Both the position numbers and the translations under genes were made by a program. Below, in pieces: positions 41,078 through 49,030 of a stretch of DNA of 64,000 nucleotides; positions within the stretch are counted from its first letter, which is position 1; each line of letters begins with the position of its first letter. Under the pieces are notes generated by a model that had not been told where the DNA came from, did not search any database, and saw nothing but the letters and a program-made list of their open reading frames with translations. The stretch comes from UBA12202 sp002691725 (GTDB lineage: Bacteria > Pseudomonadota > Alphaproteobacteria > Puniceispirillales > UBA1172). The stretch covers positions 124,001-188,000 of the forward strand of contig CBFIAU010000001.1 of the NCBI GenBank assembly GCA_965660675.1, in the 5' to 3' direction.

Positions 41078-41168
41078 TCTTGATTTTTTATTACTTTTCG
41101 GGCACTTAACAAGCGAAATCAAGAGGTATATATAAGCGTTAAGAACTTCCTCCTATAACCTCTTTTTT
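41078..41168 (+). ncRNA. Candidate leader/sRNA with alternative hairpins before the DUF1127 gene
   Basis: In the 351-bp gap 40831-41181, two stems exclude each other. TCTTGATTT (41078-41086) pairs with AAATCAAGA (41116-41124). AAGAGGT(A)TATA (41121-41132) pairs with TATAACCTCTT (41154-41164), which runs into a T-tract to 41168. The second is terminator-like and its loop shows TTCCTCC (41147-41153), complementary to ribosome-binding sites. CTATAT at 41059 may be a -10 box. The layout recalls attenuators and the anti-Shine-Dalgarno RNAs linked to DUF1127 genes; expression is unproved. The gap before 41050 shows no gene. Confidence 0.45.
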
Positions 41169-41181
41169 CTGGATACACGCT

Positions 41182-41397
41182 ATGAGCATTCAAACTATTA
41201 TTAAAACAGCCAATGATGAATTCTGCCGGTTTTCTGGCATTACAGCCCTTAATCGCAAGATGCGGATCAATCGGATTATGTCCTCTCTGGAACAGCTGGA
41301 TAACCGGACACTTAATGATATCGGCATCAGCCGTTGGCAGATTAAAGACCGGGCTCGTCAGATTGTCGATAACGATAACACGAAGTCAGCGGCTTAA
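41182..41397 (+). CDS. DUF1127 domain-containing small protein
   Basis: 71 residues, basic. The DUF1127 core is in the C-terminal half: SLEQLDNRTLNDIGISRWQIKDRAR, with the typical LDxRxLxDIGISR pattern. Small DUF1127 proteins of alphaproteobacteria have been tied to stress responses and RNA turnover, but this one is untested. It stands alone behind a 351-bp leader that folds into alternative hairpins. The ribosome site before ATG 41182 is weak (GGAT), which could fit leader-based control. Confidence 0.9.
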   Translation: MSIQTIIKTANDEFCRFSGITALNRKMRINRIMSSLEQLDNRTLNDIGISRWQIKDRARQIVDNDNTKSAA

Positions 41398-41511
41398 TCT
41401 TACCCGCCACATCTGACAGAACCTGACTCCCTATATATATGTTCACGCATAGATTAAAACAGGCTCAGGTTCTGTTAACAAGACGCTTGGAATACTTCCC
41501 ACAATTGCGCC

Positions 41512-42006
41512 TTAACTTCCCTCACCTGCCTGCATCGGTGCTGATACAGCAGACGTCATCCAAGATCCGATCTCATCGCCATCTTCGACTTTCTTAACAA
41601 CCCAGACAAAGCGATAGAGCAGATTTTCAGGGGTTTCCATCTCAATCAGAAACTTTACCTCACCCGGCTCTTGGCGTTGATCAATGATTTCAAAATTACG
41701 GTGATTAATCATCGGCAGATATGTCGGGTTTCGCAGCATCATAGCAAATCTGTCATAAGGCCCTGTCACGGCTTTATTATCGGGATGGGCAAACACCCAT
41801 GTCTGCCGAAGCCCTAAATCATCGCTAATATTATCATTGTTTTGCAATGCCATCATTTGAATGGTCACTACATCTTCGGGTTGCAAAGATGGGTCAGGCA
41901 TAATGAGACTGTCATGTTGATCAGCCAATACCGATATAGGCATCAGCATCAGCATAAAAGCCATTAGACATGCCAAACCGTGTTTCCCTGCCAAATCAAA
42001 ACGCAT
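41512..42006 (-). CDS. DUF4864-type secreted protein
   Basis: 164 residues from ATG 42006, which has an excellent GAGGAGGG site; an in-frame codon at 42045 would add 13. A Sec signal peptide (ACLMAFMLMLMPISVLA) ends near residue 29. The mature part shows DPSLQPEDVVTIQMMALQNND, then GLRQTWVFAHPDNKAVTGPYDRFAMMLRNPTYLPMINH, and EVKFLIEMET..YRFVWVVKK, the pattern of DUF4864 proteins. This family is periplasmic and of unknown role. Neighbour on the same strand is a lipoprotein gene. Confidence 0.82.
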   Translation of the reverse strand: MRFDLAGKHGLACLMAFMLMLMPISVLADQHDSLIMPDPSLQPEDVVTIQMMALQNNDNISDDLGLRQTWVFAHPDNKAVTGPYDRFAMMLRNPTYLPMINHRNFEIIDQRQEPGEVKFLIEMETPENLLYRFVWVVKKVEDGDEIGSWMTSAVSAPMQAGEGS

Positions 42007-42133
42007 CAAAAAGCCCTCCTCAGATGATAAATAATGCAAAGCCAATATTATCTAAGGGTGGAGTTTAGATCGGAAAAATCAAGTGGGATAAAATCAGGTA
42101 AAGCGCGGGTAGGCGAGGCGCGATCACATGCGC

Positions 42134-42580
42134 TCACCCGCCAAAGCCACGACATAGGAAATAGGCTTTAATGCCATTATTTTCAAACTCAATGGTATTA
42201 ATGTAAGGGGTGATATATCCTGTATCCTGACAGGTTTTCAGCATCACTTTCCGCAGGTTTTGAGGCGGTGTAATAATAAATCTTTCTTCGAGCGGCCATG
42301 ATATTTGATAGCCTAGCCCTTCTGTAAAAATTAAATCACTATGATCTATATCTGTTGCGTTTTCAACGCTATCAGTTGCGTCAAGTGAGCTGCTCTCGCC
42401 GCTATCTAAACTGGCATCAAGTGTCGTATCAGATTGATCATCAGCCATCATGGGCGAAGTCGTTTGGCACCCGGCAAGGCCGACAATCATGATAAGGAGT
42501 ATAGCTGATAAAACCATACCTTGAGTAAATCCAAAATTTAGGATAGCATTTTTGGTAAAGGCTTTTGTTGTACTGTTCAT
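42134..42580 (-). CDS. Predicted lipoprotein of unknown function
   Basis: 148 residues. A membrane segment at about 20-37 ends in the lipobox VGLAGC (Cys near residue 38). It is followed by a low-complexity acidic stretch (residues 45-80, rich in Asp and Ser) that looks like an outer-layer linker. The last 60 residues form a small domain (YQISWPLEERFIITPPQNLRKVMLKTCQDTGYITPYINTIEF) with two cysteines near the end. I do not recognise the family. It lies 128 bp upstream of the DUF4864 gene on the same strand. Confidence 0.7.
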   Translation of the reverse strand: MNSTTKAFTKNAILNFGFTQGMVLSAILLIMIVGLAGCQTTSPMMADDQSDTTLDASLDSGESSSLDATDSVENATDIDHSDLIFTEGLGYQISWPLEERFIITPPQNLRKVMLKTCQDTGYITPYINTIEFENNGIKAYFLCRGFGG

Positions 42581-42664
42581 AAAAAGAACTTCATCTCAAT
42601 AATTTAATTGATATTTTAATCATAATTCCGCTTTATTTGTCAAGAGGAGATGCTTTAGAATCAA

Positions 42665-42997
42665 ATGGATACATATTTCTTCATCGCCTTGCTGAGACTT
42701 GTCGACGTTCTTGTGGCGCTTTATATCTGGACGTTACTTGCCTATATCATTTCTTCTTGGCTGATCATTTTCCGTATTATCAATCCATATCAGCCCGTTG
42801 TGCGCGCCATTCTAGGCAGCTTATCAGCTGTTCATGATCCTATCCTACTGCCATTCAGGCGGTTGCAATATCGGCTTATCCCGAATATGGGCGGGCTTGA
42901 TTTATCACCAATTGTCACCTTGATCCTGGCGCAGTATTTTATCGGCCCCCTGCTCAAGGATATTATCATTTTAATCGCCAAAACATTTTCTGGCTAA
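42665..42997 (+). CDS. YggT family membrane protein
   Basis: 110 residues with two hydrophobic segments (LYIWTLLAYIISSWLIIF near residue 20 and IVTLILAQYFIGPLLKDIIILI near 80). Between them is the family motif HDPILLPFRRLQYRLIPNMGGLDLSPIV, with the P-x-RR...DLSPI pattern of YggT. These inner-membrane proteins are poorly understood; links to cell division and osmotic balance have been proposed in other organisms. Single gene in front of folD on the same strand, 112 bp away. Confidence 0.92.
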   Translation: MDTYFFIALLRLVDVLVALYIWTLLAYIISSWLIIFRIINPYQPVVRAILGSLSAVHDPILLPFRRLQYRLIPNMGGLDLSPIVTLILAQYFIGPLLKDIIILIAKTFSG

Positions 42998-43109
42998 TGC
43001 ATTTTATGATGTCGGCAAATGGGCATAATCTGGCGATATAGTCACACTAATACATCACCGAGTAAGGCAGTTTGCATTAACGTCATTTACAAAATCAAGC
43101 GAGGTCATG

Positions 43110-44009
43110 ATGAGTGCAGCTATTATTGATGGGAAAGCCTTTGCGGCCAAGTTAGCGCAATCTATCGGCAAGGCTGTTGCAACCATCATGGCTTCAGGCG
43201 CACCGCAACCTGCTTTGGCGGTGGTATTGGTCGGCAATGATCCGGCAAGTGAGGTTTATGTTCGCAACAAGATTAAAACAACCGAAGCCAGCGGCATGCT
43301 TTCCATTGAACACCGCCTGCCTGTTACCACTAGCCAAGCTGAATTGCTGGCGCTGATTGAACAGCTTAATACTGATAACGCGGTTGACGGGATTCTTGTG
43401 CAATTGCCGCTTCCTGATCAGATTGATGCTGACGCGATTATTAATGCGATATCAGCCGATAAGGATGTTGACGGCTTCCATGTGGTTAATGTTGGTCAGC
43501 TGTGGGCTGGCCTGCCTTCGCTTGTCCCATGTACACCATTTGGCAGCTTGCTTCTGCTCAAAGATACGCTTGGCGATCTTAGCGGAAAACATGCGGTGAT
43601 TGTTGGTCGCTCGAACATTGTAGGGAAACCTATGGCGCAGCTGCTACTATCAGAAAATTGCACGATTACGGTGGCTCATTCACGGAGCAAGGATTTACCC
43701 GCCATTTGCCGTGAGGCCGATATTTTGGTGGCGGCCGTCGGCAGACCTGAAATGATCCGCGGTGATTGGGTAAAACCTGGTGCGGTCATTATTGATGTTG
43801 GGATCAATCGTGTTCCTGCGCCTGAACGGGGTGAGGGCAAATCGCGGATCACAGGTGATGTTAATTTTGCCGAAGCCAGCCAAGTCGCTAGTGCCATTAC
43901 CCCTGTCCCTGGCGGTGTTGGGCCAATGACGATCGCTTGTTTGTTACGAAATACTCTGGTTGCGGCATCGCGGCGACATGGATATGATTTGCCAGCAGAT
44001 TTTATGTAA
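43110..44009 (+). CDS. folD: Methylenetetrahydrofolate dehydrogenase/cyclohydrolase FolD
   Basis: 299 residues. VVLVGNDPASEVYVRNKIK, with the catalytic tyrosine/lysine region, is followed by the FolD box DGILVQLPLPDQI near residue 93. PCTPFGSLLLL comes next, then the NADP loop GKHAVIVGRSNIVGKPMAQLL near 158-178, and DVNFAEASQVASAITPVPGGVGPMTIACLL at the end. It interconverts 5,10-methylene-, methenyl- and 10-formyl-tetrahydrofolate in the cytosol. I choose ATG 43110 because it is 5 nt from GAGG; ATG 43107 is too close. Confidence 0.97.
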   Translation: MSAAIIDGKAFAAKLAQSIGKAVATIMASGAPQPALAVVLVGNDPASEVYVRNKIKTTEASGMLSIEHRLPVTTSQAELLALIEQLNTDNAVDGILVQLPLPDQIDADAIINAISADKDVDGFHVVNVGQLWAGLPSLVPCTPFGSLLLLKDTLGDLSGKHAVIVGRSNIVGKPMAQLLLSENCTITVAHSRSKDLPAICREADILVAAVGRPEMIRGDWVKPGAVIIDVGINRVPAPERGEGKSRITGDVNFAEASQVASAITPVPGGVGPMTIACLLRNTLVAASRRHGYDLPADFM

Positions 44010-44123
44010 TGCTTTACCGTTAATGTTGCCTGCGACAAGATTGATATTTACGCTTCATTTATTATCTGTACAAATAGAGGACTTTTTGTAAATAAGTCGG
44101 GCTAATAAAGGATAATACATAAC

Positions 44124-44318
44124 ATGGTCAGTTTCTCGTATATTGTTCTGTTTATTACCATGGGTGCAGTCGCCGGCGTTCTGTTCTGGGGTGTTTTAAC
44201 AATGGCCAGAGGGGGCGAATATAATTTCAACTGGTCAAACACAATTATGCGCTGGCGTATCATTTTACAGGCGCTAGCCATTCTCATTTTTGTGCTGATT
44301 TTATTGTTTAGCCGATAA
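44124..44318 (+). CDS. Twin transmembrane helix small protein (HIG1-like)
   Basis: 64 residues. Two helices (YIVLFITMGAVAGVLFWGVLTMARGG and RIILQALAILIFVLILLF) flank a short loop NFNWSNTIMRWR. The loop carries the S-N-x-x-MR-x-R pattern seen in HIG1-type proteins linked to cytochrome oxidase. In alphaproteobacteria a gene like this commonly precedes the cobalamin adenosyltransferase and etf genes, as here. Role in this organism unknown. Confidence 0.85.
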   Translation: MVSFSYIVLFITMGAVAGVLFWGVLTMARGGEYNFNWSNTIMRWRIILQALAILIFVLILLFSR

Positions 44319-44358
44319 TATAGCAGAATATAAATATGGAAGTGATGGAAAGAATATT

Positions 44359-44934
44359 ATGGTCAAGCTGAATAAAATATACACGCGAACAGGCGATAAG
44401 GGTGAAACCAGCCTTGTCAATGGTCACCGCGTATCTAAACATTCTATTCGGCCGACCGCGTTCGGCACAGTGGATGAGGTTAATTCCATCATTGGTATCT
44501 GCCGCTTGCATACAGCACCACTTGCCGATGACAGCTTTGATATGATGCTGGCACGCATACAAAATGATCTATTTGATCTGGGTGCTGATCTGGCGACCCC
44601 TTTTGGTGAAGAAAGACCCAATGAGGTGCTGCGGGTGACAGATAACCAAGTCATTCGATTAGAGACAGAAATTGATGCCATGAATGGCTCATTGCAGCCC
44701 CTAAACTCATTCGTTCTGCCCGGCGGTCAAGATGCCGCTGCCTATATCCATCTGGCTAGGGCGATGACAAGACGAGCCGAACGTGATATGACGCGATTAT
44801 CAACAGAAGAACCTGTCGGAGAATCGGCCATGCAATATATTAATCGCCTATCAGATCATCTGTTTGTCATGGCGCGTTCCATTAATCAGCAACATGATGG
44901 TGATGTCTTGTGGAAGCCTGCGGCTAATGCTTAA
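44359..44934 (+). CDS. Cob(I)alamin adenosyltransferase, PduO type
   Basis: 191 residues, normal length. The ATP-binding N-terminal motif IYTRTGDKGETSLVNG at residues 6-21 is diagnostic. FGTVDEVNSIIGICR comes next, and RAMTRRAERDMTRL near residue 135 gives the conserved arginine-rich helix. It attaches the adenosyl group to cob(I)alamin to make coenzyme B12. It lies 40 bp behind the twin-helix gene and 68 bp before etfB, the usual alphaproteobacterial order. No B12 biosynthesis genes are in the window. Confidence 0.95.
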   Translation: MVKLNKIYTRTGDKGETSLVNGHRVSKHSIRPTAFGTVDEVNSIIGICRLHTAPLADDSFDMMLARIQNDLFDLGADLATPFGEERPNEVLRVTDNQVIRLETEIDAMNGSLQPLNSFVLPGGQDAAAYIHLARAMTRRAERDMTRLSTEEPVGESAMQYINRLSDHLFVMARSINQQHDGDVLWKPAANA

Positions 44935-45002
44935 CGACCATAAAAGGAATATATAAGTCTTTGTAATTCTGTTTTGATGAATACTTATGGAGAACCAACA
45001 AA

Positions 45003-45752
45003 ATGAAGATACTCGTACCAGTAAAGAGAGTTATTGATTACAACGTCAAGGTGCGCGTCAAGGCTGACCAGTCAGGCGTTGAATTAGCCAATGTAAAAAT
45101 GGCCATGAACCCTTTTGATGAGATTGCTGTTGAGCAAGCCATTCGGTTTAAAGAAGCTGGCGCCGCAGACGAAGTTATTGCTGTTTCTATCGGCCCTGAT
45201 CAATCACAGGAAACGATAAGAACAGCCTTGGCTATGGGTGCTGATCGCGGCATTCATGTGCAAGCATCACATGATACTGAACCCCTTGCGATTGCCAAAA
45301 TTCTGAAGGCGGTTATCGCTAAAGAGGAGCCGGGCTTGGTCATTATGGGCAAGCAGTCTATTGATGATGACAGCAACCAAACCGGGCAAATGCTGGCAAC
45401 ATTAACAGGTTGGCCACAAGCAACATTTGCCTCAGGTGTTGAAATTAAAGATAGCGCGCTTAACATTATCCGCGAAGTTGATAGCGGGCTTGAGCATATC
45501 ACATGCCCAATGCCTGCGGTTATCACCGTTGATCTGCGCCTGAATGAGCCGCGTTACGCCTCATTGCCAAATATCATGAAAGCCAAGAAGAAGCCGATTG
45601 ATCAGATTAGTCTGGATGATCTGGGTGTTGATGCAAGTCAGCGTCTGAAAACGCTTAAAGTCGAAGAACCACCAGCACGCGAAGCTGGTATCATGGTTGA
45701 TACGGTGCCTTCATTGGTCGAAAAACTTAAAAACGAAGCCAAAGTTATCTGA
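45003..45752 (+). CDS. etfB: Electron transfer flavoprotein beta subunit
   Basis: 249 residues. MKILVPVKRVIDYNVKVRVK at the start and NPFDEIAVEQAIRFKEAGAADEVIAVSIGP near residue 38 are the family's AMP-binding parts. The ETF-beta signature is in the middle, with VDSGLEHITCPMPAVITVDLRLNEPRYASLPNIMKAKKKP near 160-199. Together with EtfA it carries electrons from acyl-CoA and N-methyl dehydrogenases to the quinone pool. A strong GGAGAA site precedes it, and etfA follows 12 bp downstream. Confidence 0.97.
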   Translation: MKILVPVKRVIDYNVKVRVKADQSGVELANVKMAMNPFDEIAVEQAIRFKEAGAADEVIAVSIGPDQSQETIRTALAMGADRGIHVQASHDTEPLAIAKILKAVIAKEEPGLVIMGKQSIDDDSNQTGQMLATLTGWPQATFASGVEIKDSALNIIREVDSGLEHITCPMPAVITVDLRLNEPRYASLPNIMKAKKKPIDQISLDDLGVDASQRLKTLKVEEPPAREAGIMVDTVPSLVEKLKNEAKVI

Positions 45753-45764
45753 TTGGAGAGTGAA

Positions 45765-46697
45765 ATGTCTATCTTAGTTATTGCTGAACATAATAATTCC
45801 GAATTAAACCCATCGACGCTTCACACGATTACCGCCGCAAGTCAGGTTGGCGGTGATATTACGGTGCTTGTTGCTGGTCATAATGCTGGCGCGGTTGCAA
45901 CAGAATGTGCAAATGTCGCTGGTGTCAGCGGCGTTATCCACGCTGATGGGGCAGAATATGAAAATGGCATTGCCGAAAATATGGTGCCATTGATTGCTGG
46001 TCTAGCGGATCAGTATAGCCATGTCTTTGCGCCAGCGACGACCTATGGCAAAAATATTATGCCTGGTGTTGCGGCTCTCAAAGATGTTGCGCAAATCTCT
46101 GATATCATTCGCGTTGATAGTGCTGATACGTTTCAGCGTCCGATTTATGCGGGCAATGCCCTGGCGACGGTTCAGTCTGATGAAGCCTTGAAAGTTATCA
46201 CGGTTCGTTCCACCGCATTTGAGCCAGCCGCCACATCAGGCGGTAGCGGTGCCGTCAGCGCCATTGATGCGACTGGTGATGCTGGCAAATCCAGCTTCGT
46301 CAAGTCAGAGCTATCCTCATCTGATCGTCCTGAGCTAACCTCGGCCAAGATTGTTGTATCTGGCGGCCGCGGGATGCAGGATGGGGCTAATTTTGCCATG
46401 CTGGAAAGTGTTGCAGATAAGCTGAATGCAGCTGTTGGTGCCTCACGCGCGGCGGTTGATGCTGGCTTTGTTCCTAATGATTATCAGGTCGGCCAGACCG
46501 GAAAAGTCGTTGCTCCTGATCTATATATCGCTGTTGGCATCTCAGGTGCTATTCAGCATTTAGCCGGGATGAAAGACAGTAAAGTCATTGTTGCTATCAA
46601 TAAAGACGAAGAAGCGCCTATCTTCCAGGTCGCCGATTATGGGCTTGTTTCTGATCTCTTTAACGCTGTGCCTGAATTGGATAGCCAGCTCGGCTAA
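45765..46697 (+). CDS. etfA: Electron transfer flavoprotein alpha subunit
   Basis: 310 residues from MSILVIAEHNN; an in-frame upstream codon at 45753 is less likely because GGAGAG fits ATG 45765. The FAD-binding C-terminal domain is clear: VVSGGRGMQDGANFAMLESVADKLNAAVGASRAAVDAGFVP, then VGQTGKVVAPDLYIAVGISGAIQHLAGM and AINKDEEAPIFQVADYGLV. It holds the FAD of the ETF dimer. The gene ends at a bidirectional terminator shared with tlpA. Confidence 0.97.
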   Translation: MSILVIAEHNNSELNPSTLHTITAASQVGGDITVLVAGHNAGAVATECANVAGVSGVIHADGAEYENGIAENMVPLIAGLADQYSHVFAPATTYGKNIMPGVAALKDVAQISDIIRVDSADTFQRPIYAGNALATVQSDEALKVITVRSTAFEPAATSGGSGAVSAIDATGDAGKSSFVKSELSSSDRPELTSAKIVVSGGRGMQDGANFAMLESVADKLNAAVGASRAAVDAGFVPNDYQVGQTGKVVAPDLYIAVGISGAIQHLAGMKDSKVIVAINKDEEAPIFQVADYGLVSDLFNAVPELDSQLG

Positions 46698-46721
46698 AGC
46701 CAGGCATATCAAACCAACATC

Positions 46722-46750
46722 AAAACGCCCTCACCGATGAGGGCGTTTTT
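46722..46750. terminator. Bidirectional terminator between etfA and the tlpA-like gene
   Basis: AAAACGCCCTCA (46722-46733) and TGAGGGCGTTTTT (46738-46750) form a 12-bp stem with a 4-nt loop and flanking A and T runs. It serves both convergent genes; its right end touches the tlpA stop codon. Confidence 0.95.
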
Positions 46751-47337
46751 TATGCTCTTAAATACGGCAAGATCGTTTCTATCACTGGCGCTTGATCCCA
46801 TTCCATATCACCGACAACTTGCGCATTTATGACGCCATCCGCCCTGATACAATAGCTCGTCGGTAAGGCTTTAATGCCAACCGATTTGGCTAAATCACCT
46901 TTTGGATCAAAGCCTAATTCTGGGCCAGTAATGCCTAAATTTTCAAGAAACGGATAGGCTTTATCCTTGCCTGCCCTATCAACACTGATCAAAAGGACAG
47001 CCATATCATATTGCCGAAGATGCTTGTCAAGCCGCATCAATGATGGCAATTCATGAATACATGGCGGGCACCATGTAGCCCAAAAATTCACCAATAATGG
47101 AGTGCCAAGCCAATCCGCCAGCCGTGCTGTATTACCATTTGCATCAAGAAATGTAGTTTTCGGGCTTGGCATGGCAATGGGTTTCAGTGTATCCAGAACG
47201 GCATGAGCGGATGGCAACATAAGCGAAGATGCAACAATACCGCCAAAACCTGACGCCAGATGCATCGTAAAGCGGCGTCTCGACCAATTAAGGGATGACA
47301 GCAGGGTCTTACTTTTGATTTTATCAAAATGGTGCAT
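46750..47337 (-). CDS. TlpA-like thiol:disulfide oxidoreductase
   Basis: 195 residues. The N-terminus has a twin-arginine-like signal (WSRRRFTMHLASGFGGIVASSLMLPSAHA, residues 18-46). The thioredoxin domain follows with LLVNFWATWCPPCIHELPSL, its CPPC active site near residue 92, then LISVDRAGK and GIKALPTSYCI with the cis-proline. Such proteins reduce cytochrome c haem-site cysteines in the periplasm. The start codon is only 14 bp from the argH start on the other strand, an arrangement seen in many alphaproteobacteria. Confidence 0.92.
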   Translation of the reverse strand: MHHFDKIKSKTLLSSLNWSRRRFTMHLASGFGGIVASSLMLPSAHAVLDTLKPIAMPSPKTTFLDANGNTARLADWLGTPLLVNFWATWCPPCIHELPSLMRLDKHLRQYDMAVLLISVDRAGKDKAYPFLENLGITGPELGFDPKGDLAKSVGIKALPTSYCIRADGVINAQVVGDMEWDQAPVIETILPYLRA

Positions 47338-47351
47338 GAAGGATTAATAGC

Positions 47352-48758
47352 ATGACAAAACGGGGAAACAAGTCAAATTCCACCAGCTCTATATGGGGTG
47401 GCCGATTTTCAGGCACACAAGATGATTTGATGGTTGCGGTAAATGCTTCTATTGATTTTGACCAGCGGCTATATGAGCAGGATATCGCCGGATCAGAAGC
47501 GCATGCAAGAATGCTTGCTGCTAAAGGTATTATCAGCGCGGGTGATGCTGATGCGATTTTGTCAGGACTTAGCACTATTCGTGATGAGATTAGTTCAGGG
47601 GCATTCACCTTCTCACATGCGCTTGAGGATATTCACATGAATATAGAAGCGCGGCTGAAAACGCTAATTGGGGAGCCAGCAGGACGGCTTCACACCGCCC
47701 GTTCACGCAATGATCAGGTCGCCACCGATTTAAGGCTATGGGTGCGCCAGCAATGTGATGATATTGATATCGCATGTAAGGCATTGCAACTTGCCTTGAT
47801 AGATCAGGCGGAACAGCATGCTGATACATTAATGCCCGGATATACGCATCTTCAAACTGCCCAGCCGGTTACATTTGGGCATCATTTGATGGCTTATGTA
47901 GAAATGCTTGGTCGTGATCGGGGGCGGTTTCGGGATGCGCGGCAACGGCTAAACCTATCACCCTTGGGGGCGGCGGCATTGGCGGGAACATCTTTTCCTA
48001 TTGATCGTCATATGACCGCCTCAGCATTAGGCTTTGATGCTCCTATGGCGAATTCTATGGATGCGGTTTCAGCGCGTGATTTTGCCATGGAATATTTAGC
48101 GGCGGCGGCGATTACGGCCACCCATTTATCAAGGCTGGCTGAGGAAATTATCATCTGGTCATCTGATCGGTTTGCATTTATTCAACTATCTGATGCGTTT
48201 TCAACAGGCTCATCCATTATGCCGCAAAAACGCAACCCTGATGCGGCTGAACTTGTGCGTGCCAAACCGGGACGGATCACCGGAGCATTCATCACCATGC
48301 TAACGGTGATTAAGGGCTTGCCCATGACCTATGGCAAAGACATGCAAGAGGATAAAGAGCCGGTCTTTGATGCGAGCGATCATCTGGGCTTGGCCATTGC
48401 TGTGATGGAAGGCATGATCCGCGATATGACGGTGAACAAAGACGCGATGCGATCAGCGCTTGATGCTGGCTTTGCGACCGCAACAGACTTGGCAGATTGG
48501 CTAGTGTCTGCGCTTGGGCTGCCGTTTCGTGAAGCCCACCATATTACTGGGCAGGTGGTGGCTTTGGCTGAGAAAAAGCAACTGCGGCTTGATCAATTAA
48601 GCTTGGCTGATCTGCAATCTGTTCATGCTGAATGTGATGCCAGTTGCCTGGCTGTTCTTGACCCCGCGGCTTCGGTGATGTCACGCAAGAGTTTTGGCGG
48701 TACTGCGCCTGAACAGGTTCGTGCCGCTATTGCGGAGGCCAGAAAACGGTTTTCTTGA
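47352..48758 (+). CDS. argH: Argininosuccinate lyase
   Basis: 468 residues, the normal length. WGGRFSGTQDDLMVAVNASIDFDQRLYEQDIAGSEAHARML at the start, TARSRNDQVATDLRLW near residue 116, and the superfamily signature GSSIMPQKRNPDAAELVRAK near 283, with its flexible catalytic loop, are all present. It splits argininosuccinate to arginine and fumarate in the cytosol. AAGGA lies 9 nt before ATG 47352, inside the tiny gap to tlpA, so its promoter must be within the tlpA coding sequence. Confidence 0.98.
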   Translation: MTKRGNKSNSTSSIWGGRFSGTQDDLMVAVNASIDFDQRLYEQDIAGSEAHARMLAAKGIISAGDADAILSGLSTIRDEISSGAFTFSHALEDIHMNIEARLKTLIGEPAGRLHTARSRNDQVATDLRLWVRQQCDDIDIACKALQLALIDQAEQHADTLMPGYTHLQTAQPVTFGHHLMAYVEMLGRDRGRFRDARQRLNLSPLGAAALAGTSFPIDRHMTASALGFDAPMANSMDAVSARDFAMEYLAAAAITATHLSRLAEEIIIWSSDRFAFIQLSDAFSTGSSIMPQKRNPDAAELVRAKPGRITGAFITMLTVIKGLPMTYGKDMQEDKEPVFDASDHLGLAIAVMEGMIRDMTVNKDAMRSALDAGFATATDLADWLVSALGLPFREAHHITGQVVALAEKKQLRLDQLSLADLQSVHAECDASCLAVLDPAASVMSRKSFGGTAPEQVRAAIAEARKRFS

Positions 48759-48879
48759 TCACTGACATGCGTTATGTCTGAGCATAACAATGACGAAAGG
48801 GCCAAATACGCACCCCCCCTAAAAGAACAACCCTAAAGAATAGCCCGCAAGAATAGCCATATACAGGAAAGAGGTAACC

Positions 48880-49023
48880 ATGATGACAGACCAAATATCC
48901 ATGATGCGAGTGCTTGGGTTTAGCATGTTATTGATCTGTGTTTTGCTGACCGCTTCCGCCTGTGGTAAGCGCGGTGATCCATACCGCCCGTCAGAAGTTC
49001 CCGTCGATACATCGGCCTCTTGA
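48880..49023 (+). CDS. Small LptM-like lipoprotein
   Basis: 47 residues, encoded between argH and lysA. A signal segment GFSMLLICVLLTASAC ends in a lipobox (TASAC, Cys at residue 28), and the mature part is only 20 residues: CGKRGDPYRPSEV. The CGxxGP-type start and tiny size match the argH-lysA-linked lipoproteins (LptM/YifL family), which assist assembly of the LPS translocon LptD. GAGG precedes the ATG by 6 nt. lysA starts 7 bp behind the stop. Confidence 0.85.
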   Translation: MMTDQISMMRVLGFSMLLICVLLTASACGKRGDPYRPSEVPVDTSAS

Positions 49024-49030
49024 TAGCGCT

